Numbered from the stretch's first letter, positions 1-7,576 are shown. The stretch: DNA of 9,005 nt from Cyclobacteriaceae bacterium (GCA_029882675.1 JAOUKJ010000139.1:1-9005), one strand, 5' to 3'. Made by a program: numbers and translations. Notes: generated from the letters alone by a model not told the origin.

Positions 1-1515
1 CAGGTTATCCATGCTGGGGGAGATCAGGGCGCCGGCAAATTTTTCACCATCGCCAATCACCATCAACTGGTCGATATACAGGGATTCTTTAAATATATTT
101 TCAACAGCCAGTGGTGAGACATACTTGCCGTTTGACAGCTTAAATATTTCTTTTTTACGATCCGTAATTTTCAGGAATTTACCGTCTTCCAGCTTTCCGA
201 TGTCACCGGTATGGAACCAGCCTTCGGGATCAATGGCCTCAGCAGTGGCCTGTTCATCTTTATAATAACCCAACATGACATTGGGTCCTTTGCATAATAT
301 TTCCCCATCATCAGCGAGTTTCAACTCCACACCTTCTATAACGGAGCCCACCGTGCCTAACATCAGGTTGGGGGCGGTAGCCCGGTTGATGGTAATCACC
401 GGCGATGTTTCCGTGAGTCCATACATATTCAGCAATTTAATACCTGCAGCCCAGAAAACCCTTTCCAGGCGGGGCTGGAGTGCCGCACCGCCCACGCCTA
501 TCGAAATGATATTGCCGCCCAATGCCGCCTGCCACTTGCTGAAAATAATTTTTCGTGCCAGAAAAAGCTGACATTCATACCAGAGGCCGTTTTCACCATG
601 TGCTTTGTATTTCAGCCCGAGATTCAACGCCCAAAAAAATAACTTTTTCTTAATACCTGTGAGTTTCTGTCCCTTGAGCACAATTTTGTCATATACCTTT
701 TCCAAAATACGCGGAACAGCCCCAAAGCCCTGGGGTTTAATGTCCTGTAAGTCTGTAGCTATGGTACCCAGGTTCTCCCCGTAATACAGACTGCACCCGG
801 AATATTGGGTCTGATAGATGGCCATCCGTTCGCCCACATGGCAAATGGGCAGGATGCTCAGGTAGCGGTGGCCGGGCTGTAATTGAAAGACGCCGGCCAC
901 GGCCTTGCCATTGCTCACCAGGTTTTGGTGGGAAAGTAATACACCTTTGGAATTTCCTGTAGTACCCGAGGTATAAATAAGGGAAACGCAATCGGTTGGT
1001 TTTATTTCCTTTTTTATTGCCAGGAGCTCATTAGTGTATTTTTCTTTGTTTTGGCTGCCCAAATCCCGGATTTCTTTCCAATGTGGTGCTCCATCCACCT
1101 CATCAAAAGTGTATATTTTTTCCAATAAGGAAATTTCACCTGCAAAGCCTTTAATTTTATTAAACAGGGATTGATCAGAAACAACCGCCAATTTCACTTC
1201 TGCATGTTCCATAATGCGTTGGTAGCCTGCCGCATCAAGGGTGGTGAATAAAGGCACTTGTACTATCCCCAGTTGGGCCATACCCATATCCATAAAATTC
1301 CATTCGGGCCGGTTGTTGGAGATGGTGGCTATCCTGTCACCGCTTTTTAACCCCAGCGCCATGAGCCCGTAGCTTATCAGGTTGGCATTTTCAATGTATT
1401 CCCTGGAACTATATTTTTTCCATTGGCCTTTTACCTTGCCAGCCAGGGCGTCTTCTTTATCGGGAAAAAGCGCGTTGTACCTGTCTAGGAGATCGAACGT
1501 ACGGGTCACTTCCAT
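1..1515 (-). CDS. Long-chain acyl-CoA synthetase (AMP-forming), 3' end cut by window edge
   Basis: This enzyme activates a fatty acid with ATP to acyl-AMP and then transfers it to CoA, in the cytoplasm or at the inner membrane face. The reading frame is open from the ATG at 1513-1515 to base 1, giving 505 residues. Members of this family are usually about 590 residues, so I estimate some 85-90 C-terminal residues are missing. Visible ANL-superfamily motifs are YTSGTTGNSKG (P-loop, from residue 181), a VPRILEKVYDK segment near 263, GGAALQP near 342, YGLTETSP (from 365), GWFHTGD (432-438) and DRKKEIFK (from 452), followed by KLSNGKYVSP. The VPR...EKVYDK and GGAALQPRL blocks are typical of the FadD15/FAA1-like long-chain group rather than acetyl-CoA synthetases. 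It starts 58 bp after the acyltransferase stop and could be co-transcribed with it. Chain-length preference cannot be read here. Confidence 0.93.
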   Translation of the reverse strand, partial: MEVTRTFDLLDRYNALFPDKEDALAGKVKGQWKKYSSREYIENANLISYGLMALGLKSGDRIATISNNRPEWNFMDMGMAQLGIVQVPLFTTLDAAGYQRIMEHAEVKLAVVSDQSLFNKIKGFAGEISLLEKIYTFDEVDGAPHWKEIRDLGSQNKEKYTNELLAIKKEIKPTDCVSLIYTSGTTGNSKGVLLSHQNLVSNGKAVAGVFQLQPGHRYLSILPICHVGERMAIYQTQYSGCSLYYGENLGTIATDLQDIKPQGFGAVPRILEKVYDKIVLKGQKLTGIKKKLFFWALNLGLKYKAHGENGLWYECQLFLARKIIFSKWQAALGGNIISIGVGGAALQPRLERVFWAAGIKLLNMYGLTETSPVITINRATAPNLMLGTVGSVIEGVELKLADDGEILCKGPNVMLGYYKDEQATAEAIDPEGWFHTGDIGKLEDGKFLKITDRKKEIFKLSNGKYVSPLAVENIFKESLYIDQLMVIGDGEKFAGALISPSMDNL

Positions 1516-1573
1516 AGCTTACTTTTTGAGTTGATTAGGTTATTTTTAGGATGTGATGCAATATAACAAATTT

Positions 1574-2443
1574 TTAATTTGTCCGCTTGCGTTTCCACCG
1601 GCGGTGAGTCCATAGATAATCTTCCGGTTTTTTCCTGATCAGGCCTTCCAGAAAACGCATGTATTTCTCGGTGATCTCATTGTCAGCAGTGTCTCCGGAC
1701 TTTTCTTCCAAAAGAAATATCTCTACCGTATAATGGCCCCGTCTTACTCTTTGTACATCGAAATAATACACAGGCATCTTGTACATGCGGGCAAAAAATT
1801 CAGGGCCCTTCATACATGCTGTATCCTGATTTAAAAATTCCATCCAATGGACGCCTTTTAACCTGAAAGGAACCTGGTCAGCGCCAAAGAAAAAAGAAGT
1901 GGGTTTTACTTTTTCCTCCACAAAGGCCTTTCGTACCTTTTGTGAAGGCAGCAGGGAAGATCCAAACCGTTCACGGCTCTCCCGCATATAAACATCCAGG
2001 TATTTGTTGGAGAGCCGGGTATAAAAAGCAATGTTTTTATGCTTCAGGAATAGCGGTGCTGCCATGATACCCCATTCCCAATTGGCGTAGTGCGCACCGG
2101 TCGCGATGATGTTCTGGCCTTCGGCAAACCGGTCATTAAGGATCTCTGGATTTATAAACCTGTAACGCCGGGCTATAGACTCCCCACTCATGGTAAAACC
2201 TTTCACGCCTTCTACAAGGATGTCACATAGGTTTTTATAAAAAGCCCTGACCAGTTTCTTCTTCTCCCGGTCACTTTTCTCAGGGAATGAATTGGTGAGA
2301 TTGCTCCACACGACCTTACGCCGGTATGGAACAAGGTATAAAAGCAGAAAACGGAGGAAGTCTGAAAAAAGATAAACTGCCCAAAAAGGCATAAAGCGAA
2401 ACACCTGAACGAAAAAGAGGAATATATAGTAAGTTATACGCAT
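1574..2443 (-). CDS. LpxL/HtrB-family lysophospholipid (lipid A) acyltransferase
   Basis: This 289-residue protein has the size and layout of the LpxL/LpxM/HtrB inner-membrane acyltransferases, which add a secondary acyl chain to lipid A precursors or related lipids. The N-terminus is hydrophobic (residues 1-40, membrane anchor), followed by a RKVVWSNLTNSFPEKS segment characteristic of the family. The catalytic HX4E motif is GAHYANWEWG, with His118 and Glu123. A GADQVP block is at 187-192, and the C-terminus carries YLWTHRRWKRK (276-286), the usual family ending. The start is well placed because the hydrophobic anchor begins immediately after Met1. The gene lies 115 bp after the plug-like protein and 58 bp before the acyl-CoA synthetase. 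In Bacteroidota this family may also acylate lipids other than lipid A, so the exact acceptor is inferred only at family level. Confidence 0.92.
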   Translation of the reverse strand: MRITYYIFLFFVQVFRFMPFWAVYLFSDFLRFLLLYLVPYRRKVVWSNLTNSFPEKSDREKKKLVRAFYKNLCDILVEGVKGFTMSGESIARRYRFINPEILNDRFAEGQNIIATGAHYANWEWGIMAAPLFLKHKNIAFYTRLSNKYLDVYMRESRERFGSSLLPSQKVRKAFVEEKVKPTSFFFGADQVPFRLKGVHWMEFLNQDTACMKGPEFFARMYKMPVYYFDVQRVRRGHYTVEIFLLEEKSGDTADNEITEKYMRFLEGLIRKKPEDYLWTHRRWKRKRTN

Positions 2444-2558
2444 GAGGGGAAGCTTAATTAGTTCCGGAAAAAACTTCTGGCCCGAAATTTAAGATAAATC
2501 CCCGGTATCCCGTAGTTTTAATGAGGTTCAAATAGGCAGATATTAATGCGCATACCTT
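2444..2558 (-). other. 115-bp intergenic region before the acyltransferase
   Basis: This gap lies between the plug-like protein's stop and the acyltransferase start and is the most likely place for the envelope operon to end and a new transcript to begin. It is AT-rich. It contains TAAATTTC on the minus strand, one base off the TAnnTTTG element, without a properly spaced upstream TTTG. An imperfect inverted repeat (CCAGAAG/TTCCGG) is present but has no T-run after it. I see no confident promoter or terminator. Confidence 0.5.
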
Positions 2559-3734
2559 TTAATAGGTGATAAATCCTCGTCCCTTTTGATAATTTCCATC
2601 ATCAGGAACCTGTTTTCCGAATCGTGTGACCAAACTAAAAACACCATAATAAGCGAAACCGCCATATTTATTGATCATATCCCGGCTTACAGGACCGTAT
2701 TTCAGGCTGATGGAATAGATATTATCCTGGGGAAGGTCAAAAAGCTGGTTTATGTCGGCCACCCTGAAACCATCTATCAAAAACAACGGCATGCTTTTAT
2801 AAAACATATTATTCTGAACATTCAAAAGGTAAATGGACTTTCCTTTTCCAGCGGTTTTTACCCGGGTAAGGGGGAGTAGCTCCCTGTATATCTCTTCCGT
2901 ACTTCCCAGTTTAATAAACTTGTCCGGAAAAATAATTCTATCCCATTCTTGTGCAACGTCTTTCTCCTCTACGGGTGCCTTTTCCGGGTAGTTTATGGCG
3001 ATAAGTTTTTGCGTGAGCATTGTTTGATGGAGGACAGATTCCGGCAATTTCCACGGTTTCAGCTCATTGGGCTGCTCAAGGCTATAGGGGTTGCTGAGCA
3101 GGGTTATTTTAGCGTCAGAAAGGCCGGGTGTTGACAGGAGAAGTTCCACTTCCCCCAACAAAATATTTGAAAAGGAGAAATATCCAGCTGCATCAGTTTT
3201 TACTGTTTTAATGGATCGGGTATCTCCCCGCGCCTGTAACATCACTACCTGATCACTTATGTGATTGGTTTTATGCTCAATTTTTCCTTTGATAATCAAT
3301 GGGTCTTCTGAAGTTGGTTTAATCATCGGCGTTAAGTCCATGCCATCACAGCATTCCCCCGTCTGATCCTTCGAAAAAGTGCTGAAGTTGATAACCTGTA
3401 AAGGGCCCCTGTAAATTTCTGTCAACCCCGCGCTGCCCAGTCCGGAAAAAACCATCAGGTATGTGCCTGACACCAATGTTTCGGGGATTTTAAATTCACC
3501 CAAAATTGATCCGGAAAATGTACGTATTAATTGCTTAAAAGCACTTTGACCCTGACTATCCAGCAAATTTATGCTAAAATAAGCAGCCTTTTCAGGCGCA
3601 GTTTCTATACCCTCCACCTTAAAAGGCACCCCCTCGCCACAACCGTAGACCTGATCAGACCCGATGTGGAATATTGGCTGGGAAATCCCCAGGAAAGTCC
3701 CGTAAAAAAAAAGTACAAACAATAATTGCTTCAT
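2559..3734 (-). CDS. Secreted macroglobulin-like / carboxypeptidase-D-like protein with a TonB plug-like C-terminus
   Basis: I do not know a named function for this protein. I place the start at the ATG at 3732-3734 because a clear signal peptide (MKQLLFVLFFYGTFLGIS) begins there, one base after the preceding stop codon. The frame is open further, to an ATG at 3770, but those 12 extra charged residues would precede the signal peptide. The resulting protein has 391 residues. After the signal peptide comes a beta-rich region (about 20-118) with an LLDSQGQ...SGTYLMVFS pattern like the macroglobulin MG2-type domains of Bacteroidota surface proteins. A carboxypeptidase-D-like regulatory fold follows at about 146-218 (IIKGKIE...TDAAGYFSFSNI). 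The C-terminus (about 315-374) contains PLFLIDGFRV, YGP and YGGFAYYGVFSLVT, which resembles the plug domain of TonB-dependent receptors, but no barrel follows. Cys128-Cys129 are adjacent, and Cys32 lies near the N-terminus of the mature chain. Its tight junction to the lipoprotein gene implies a shared job at the outer membrane or in the periplasm. Confidence 0.78.
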   Translation of the reverse strand: MKQLLFVLFFYGTFLGISQPIFHIGSDQVYGCGEGVPFKVEGIETAPEKAAYFSINLLDSQGQSAFKQLIRTFSGSILGEFKIPETLVSGTYLMVFSGLGSAGLTEIYRGPLQVINFSTFSKDQTGECCDGMDLTPMIKPTSEDPLIIKGKIEHKTNHISDQVVMLQARGDTRSIKTVKTDAAGYFSFSNILLGEVELLLSTPGLSDAKITLLSNPYSLEQPNELKPWKLPESVLHQTMLTQKLIAINYPEKAPVEEKDVAQEWDRIIFPDKFIKLGSTEEIYRELLPLTRVKTAGKGKSIYLLNVQNNMFYKSMPLFLIDGFRVADINQLFDLPQDNIYSISLKYGPVSRDMINKYGGFAYYGVFSLVTRFGKQVPDDGNYQKGRGFITY

Positions 3735-3735
3735 G

Positions 3736-4740
3736 CTAATTCCAGTTATCCGGCACTTTTTCTCGCGCAAAAGGGATGTCCCGGCAATCTTTTTGACTGA
3801 TTACCTTAAAGGGCTGATTTGAAAATTCCCTTCTTTTGACCATCACATGTTTTTCAGCCACAGCAGTGGCCGTAAAAAAGCCCAGTATTATTTCATCCCT
3901 GTTGTTAATATTATAAATATTGCCCGGGATATTAAACGGTAAAGGATCAAAAAGACCACCTTTGCTCTGACGCTGGAGCAGTAGTTTGTTCCAGAATTCA
4001 TAAGCTTCTTCGGTGAGGCTTTGTTGCTCTATTTCCACTAAAAAATCAGAGACATCGTCCATAGGTATTTCGGCTACTTGCTTGCGCTCAATCTTATTCC
4101 CATTGATGTAGGTGTCGCTCATGAGATTTACATCAAAACCCTGAACAGGCATAAAGCATGTCACGCAGCAATCGAAGGTATCGGGGTAAAGCGGTGGTCC
4201 CGGTAGGGAGGTCAGTATTTTATAATACCCTTTCCAGGACCATTTATAGGCATCCCCTTTTTCCGGCAAATCCCAGGTGTCTACAAATACACCCACCGTG
4301 TTGGTTTCAGGCAGAAAGCTATAATAAACCGAATCAATAGCGGCTACCGGTCGGATAGTGACTTCTTCAGAATGGTAGGTATTTTCACCTATAATGATCT
4401 CAAGTAAATAGGTGTTGCCTACTAGCCCGTAAAACGAGGAATCCGTGCTGCTGTATATGCCATCACTAGTTTGTTGAAAGCCTGTACTGGTATTGAGGGT
4501 CATATCATAGACCTTTACGATCGCATTTTTTACCGGAATACCCTGCTTGAAGAGGTCTGGGTTGGAAGAATAGGGCGCATTTTCCGAGAGCTTTACCGTC
4601 AACGGTTGGTGCTGGGTAGTGACAGATGCTTCCACCACAAGCTTTCTCACATAGTCAGGTGTAGCCAGGTCAATCCTTTCTATACAGGCCACCAGTAAAG
4701 CCAGGCCAAAAGCTAGAGATATGGGGGCATATTTAACCAT
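3736..4740 (-). CDS. DUF4249-type outer-membrane lipoprotein
   Basis: The 334-residue product matches my recollection of the DUF4249 family, which is common beside TonB-dependent receptors in Bacteroidota and has no settled function. The N-terminus is a lipoprotein signal with lipobox LVAC (residues 16-19), so Cys19 should be lipidated; the following IERID is typical of how these proteins begin. Family-like blocks are KLVVEASVT (33-41), the SLTEEAYEFWNKLL segment (241-254), GGLFDPLPFNIPGNIYN (261-277), ILGFFTA (285-291) and a C-terminal DCR...PDNW (318-333). Residues 191-195 form a CCVTC cluster, and Cys319 is in the C-terminal block. The ATG overlaps the receptor's stop codon region by 8 bp, and the TAG is followed after one base by the next ATG, so the three genes are probably translationally coupled. 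A role as a surface partner of the receptor, analogous to SusD, is inference from context. Confidence 0.88.
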   Translation of the reverse strand: MVKYAPISLAFGLALLVACIERIDLATPDYVRKLVVEASVTTQHQPLTVKLSENAPYSSNPDLFKQGIPVKNAIVKVYDMTLNTSTGFQQTSDGIYSSTDSSFYGLVGNTYLLEIIIGENTYHSEEVTIRPVAAIDSVYYSFLPETNTVGVFVDTWDLPEKGDAYKWSWKGYYKILTSLPGPPLYPDTFDCCVTCFMPVQGFDVNLMSDTYINGNKIERKQVAEIPMDDVSDFLVEIEQQSLTEEAYEFWNKLLLQRQSKGGLFDPLPFNIPGNIYNINNRDEIILGFFTATAVAEKHVMVKRREFSNQPFKVISQKDCRDIPFAREKVPDNWN

Positions 4741-7441
4741 TGCCGGGAATTATTTTGAAGTTATATGTAATGGAAGGAAAAGCCGTTCCAAGAATTGAAA
4801 GCTTATAAGCTTGGGGTAAAATTCCCGATGGGGTTGTTGCGAAAAAGACAGAAAAAGGATTTCTTCTCGCATATACATTATATACTGAAAGCACCCATTT
4901 CGCATCGTAGAGCTTTTGTTTTTTTAAATTACTCTTCAACACAAGGGCAATATCAGCACGGTGATAATCCGGCACCCTGCCTGCATTGCGGTCGGAGTAA
5001 TTGGCCATGATCCGACCAAAGTATCCATATCCCGATTCTGGAATAGTCACTGGCCGTCCGGTACTATAATAAAAATTGGCACTCAGGCTTAATCTCCTGC
5101 TCAATTTATAGTTGGCATTGACACTGAGTACGTGGGGTTTCACATGATCAGCCGGGAAATAAATGTGCCCAAATTGGGTATCCAGCCTTTTTCCATCATC
5201 GAACAACCACCGGCTATTGGTATAAGTATAACTTATCCATCCGTTGAGCAGGCCTCCCTTCTCAAGTTTCATTTCCATACCCCATGATTTTCCCGCAGTA
5301 TTAATCACCGCTGTTTCCAACTGTTTATTAAGAAAAACCGCTGTACCCTGAAGGTAGTCCAGTAAATTAAGATTGTTTTTATAAAAAGGTTCCAGAGTTA
5401 CCGCACCCTTCTCAAAATTTTTAAAATATCCCAGACTGAGCTGATCTGACAGTGTTGGCCTGATGAAGTTGTCATTTAATTTCCAGTAATCTGTGGGTGC
5501 AATGGCCAATGTATTGGAAATCATATGAATATTCTGCCTGTTGCGCGTATAGCTAAACCGCAGGCCTGCATTTTCGTCCAGGGTGTATTTTATATTTATT
5601 CTGGGTTCGGCACCCCAATAAAGCGCGTAAATTTCCATTGGTCCATATTCCTTTATTTCTGTGGCCGATCTCAGGGAAGGGTTTAGGTTATCCTCATATT
5701 GCCATTCGGAATCCGGCCCATGTGGGGCAAACAGAGAGCCCCTCAATCCCCCCAGAACGGATATTCTTTTGTTCAACTGCTTTTCAAGCTGAAGAAAAAC
5801 AGAAGACTCCAGGGCCCGATCAGGCAAGGGTAGAAATTGATTGAGATGGCTGTTCGCACCAGCAGGTGATAATTCCCCGGTTTTCAGGTTGTAATGATTG
5901 ACTTCTATACCTGTTTCCAGAATGTCGTTGTTATTGAAAAATTTAAAATAGGAGGCTTTTAATCCCGAAAAGCCAATCTTGTTCAGGTATTTAAATCCCA
6001 ACTCATCGGAATGGCCTTCAATCCTGTTTTGATAATCTGAGTAAACAGTTCTTATCTCAACAGTTTCGGTATTGCTCAGGTGGTGCGTCCATTGAAGGCT
6101 TGCCCCGGCATTTTTCCAGGAGAAAGTAGTATCTCCTGACAGTGCAAATTGGTCTGTACTGAAATAACTGGTCAGGGAAATTTTGGAGGATTCGTTAAAG
6201 TAATGATCAATTTGGGTGTTAATATCAACAAAAGAGGCACTGCTTTTATTGACTTCCTCCACCCTGACTTTATTCATGATCCAATGGGGATATGCTGCCC
6301 GGGCACCAATGAGAAAGCCGGTCTTTTCAGAAAGCAAAGGCCCTTCAACAGTCACCTTACCTGTCACTGGCCCTATACCCCCGGTGATGGTAAATGGCTG
6401 GCCATATCCGGACCTTGATTCTACGTCCAGTACAGATGATATCCTTCCGCCATATTTCGCCGGAATGCCTCCTTTATACAGCGTAAACCCCTCAACCACA
6501 TCGGGATTGAAAACACTGAAAAAGCCAAAAAGATGACTCGAGTTAAAAATAGGAATACCGTTTAGTAAAATCAGGTTTTCATCTGCGCTGCCCCCGCGTA
6601 CATTAAAACCTCCGGCACCCTCACCCACATAGCTCACTCCCGGCAGGGAAGTGATGCTCTTTAGTATATCAACTTCTCCGAGGAAAGCAGGCATCTCTGT
6701 CAACAATTGAATGGGTATTTTTTCCACACTTCCTTCCAGGCTAAGCGCTGTTTCCTGTGTGCGTGAACCCGAGATAACCACCTCATCAAGCTCCTGTGTT
6801 TCTTCAAATAACTTAAAATCTGCTGAAGAGTTTCCATTTACAACCAACTCATGTGTAAGCGGCTGAAAGCCCAAACCCGTGATATGTAAGGTATGCTTTC
6901 CCACAGGGAGTGTCAGGTGGAAATTACCCTGCTGGTTTGTGGTCGCCCCATAGGAGGCGTTTTCCACCATGAGTGTTATTCCGGAAAGCACCTCATCGGT
7001 TGCCCCGTCAGTTATTCTACCTTTAATTTCATAAGACAGTATCTCGTTAAATCCTTCAAAAAAATCATCATAACCCGCCGTTTTATTTTTCTCCTCAAAA
7101 GATTTATTTAAGCCCAGTAATCTGGCCATATCTTCACTTACCGCAGCAGAAGGCAGTAAAACAACATGGGCAGGGTCTGTAAAAACAAACACCCACCCTT
7201 TTCCTTTCAATATCGCATAAAGGGCTTCAGCCGCATTACCTTCCTTGACTTCTCCGGTAATGGTTAGTCCTTCAATGCGGCTTTCCTGAAAAGTAATCGT
7301 TATCTGGTTCCTTTCTGCAACCTGATGCAGGGCTTCTTTTAAACTGATGGTTGCAGCTACATTACCCTGACCCATCGCTACACCCAAGCTACAGAACATC
7401 ACTGCACACATCAATATTAAAATCCGGGGCATACCATCCAT
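4733..7441 (-). CDS. TonB-dependent outer-membrane receptor with N-terminal STN domain
   Basis: This intact 902-residue receptor should take up a ligand across the outer membrane using TonB/ExbBD energy. A signal peptide spans residues 1 to about 25. An STN (secretin/TonB short N-terminal) domain follows at about 28-98 (ISLKEALHQVAERNQITITF). A carboxypeptidase-D-like beta domain is at about 137-215 (EIKGRITDGATDEVLSGITL and GATTNQQGNFHL), ending in a LDEVVISGSR segment (218-227) typical of the region before the plug. The plug is at about 228-345, with VDILKSITSLPGVS, GGFNVRGGSADENLILLNGIPI and LYKGGIPAKYGGRISSVLDV. The remaining part, about 346-902, is a beta-barrel, with a final strand of the SITYNFKI type. 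There is no FecI-like sigma factor or FecR-like anti-sigma gene in the window, although STN receptors often work with them. The second in-frame Met (residue 4) is an alternative start that still leaves an intact signal peptide. Ligand unknown. Confidence 0.95.
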   Translation of the reverse strand: MDGMPRILILMCAVMFCSLGVAMGQGNVAATISLKEALHQVAERNQITITFQESRIEGLTITGEVKEGNAAEALYAILKGKGWVFVFTDPAHVVLLPSAAVSEDMARLLGLNKSFEEKNKTAGYDDFFEGFNEILSYEIKGRITDGATDEVLSGITLMVENASYGATTNQQGNFHLTLPVGKHTLHITGLGFQPLTHELVVNGNSSADFKLFEETQELDEVVISGSRTQETALSLEGSVEKIPIQLLTEMPAFLGEVDILKSITSLPGVSYVGEGAGGFNVRGGSADENLILLNGIPIFNSSHLFGFFSVFNPDVVEGFTLYKGGIPAKYGGRISSVLDVESRSGYGQPFTITGGIGPVTGKVTVEGPLLSEKTGFLIGARAAYPHWIMNKVRVEEVNKSSASFVDINTQIDHYFNESSKISLTSYFSTDQFALSGDTTFSWKNAGASLQWTHHLSNTETVEIRTVYSDYQNRIEGHSDELGFKYLNKIGFSGLKASYFKFFNNNDILETGIEVNHYNLKTGELSPAGANSHLNQFLPLPDRALESSVFLQLEKQLNKRISVLGGLRGSLFAPHGPDSEWQYEDNLNPSLRSATEIKEYGPMEIYALYWGAEPRINIKYTLDENAGLRFSYTRNRQNIHMISNTLAIAPTDYWKLNDNFIRPTLSDQLSLGYFKNFEKGAVTLEPFYKNNLNLLDYLQGTAVFLNKQLETAVINTAGKSWGMEMKLEKGGLLNGWISYTYTNSRWLFDDGKRLDTQFGHIYFPADHVKPHVLSVNANYKLSRRLSLSANFYYSTGRPVTIPESGYGYFGRIMANYSDRNAGRVPDYHRADIALVLKSNLKKQKLYDAKWVLSVYNVYARRNPFSVFFATTPSGILPQAYKLSILGTAFPSITYNFKIIPGNG

Positions 7442-7576
7442 AAGGTCAAAGATAGATAAGTACCTGAAAAGGATTTGGTTTTGATCGAGAATTTACGCCA
7501 CTAAGTTCCTCTCTATCCCATATGGCTATCACCCACATGCAAAGGATGATAAATGGACTAATCATTTTAAGCGAAA
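7442..7576 (-). other. 135-bp intergenic region between GH2 gene and receptor operon
   Basis: This gap separates the beta-galactosidase stop from the receptor start. It holds the candidate -7 element at 7447-7454 and a short palindrome, CCATATGG (7518-7525). It also holds a 39-codon open frame with a hydrophobic start (7446-7565, minus), which may be chance. I found no convincing hairpin followed by a T-run, so I cannot say whether transcription of the GH2 gene ends here or continues into the receptor. Confidence 0.6.
7447..7454 (-). promoter_or_regulatory. Candidate Bacteroidota -7 promoter element before the receptor gene
   Basis: On the minus strand these bases read TATCTTTG, a full match to the TAnnTTTG -7 consensus of Bacteroidota. 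I see no TTTG/TTG at the usual spacing of about 19-21 bases upstream, so only half of a promoter is visible. It ends only five bases before the receptor's first ATG, so a transcript from it would be leaderless or nearly so, or would favour the second ATG at 7430-7432. A chance match is possible. Confidence 0.3.

Noticed and set aside
11..571. Two plus-strand open frames of 84 and 98 codons near the left edge
   Set aside because: They are antisense to the continuous acyl-CoA synthetase frame, which carries all the expected motifs.
737..991. Minus-strand 84-codon frame, possible sign of a frameshift in the acyl-CoA synthetase
   Set aside because: Reading the motifs before, within and after this stretch shows a single uninterrupted frame through it; the 84-codon frame is in a different phase and has no family similarity.
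1541..1570. TTTG-N18-TAAAAATA upstream of the acyl-CoA synthetase as a promoter
   Set aside because: The -7 part lacks the TTTG half of TAnnTTTG, so the match is poor in an AT-rich gap.
1566..1582. Inverted repeat ACAAAT/ATTTGT overlapping the acyltransferase stop, as a terminator
   Set aside because: The stem is only six AT-rich pairs and no T-run follows on the minus strand; it is too weak to call.
2462..2490. Imperfect hairpin CCAGAAG...TTCCGG before the acyltransferase gene
   Set aside because: It has a mismatch in a six-pair stem and no T-run, and lies close to the next start rather than after the upstream stop.
6149..6536. Plus-strand open frames of 89 and 106 codons
   Set aside because: They lie wholly inside the receptor gene on the opposite strand, overlap each other, and show no recognisable domain or signal.
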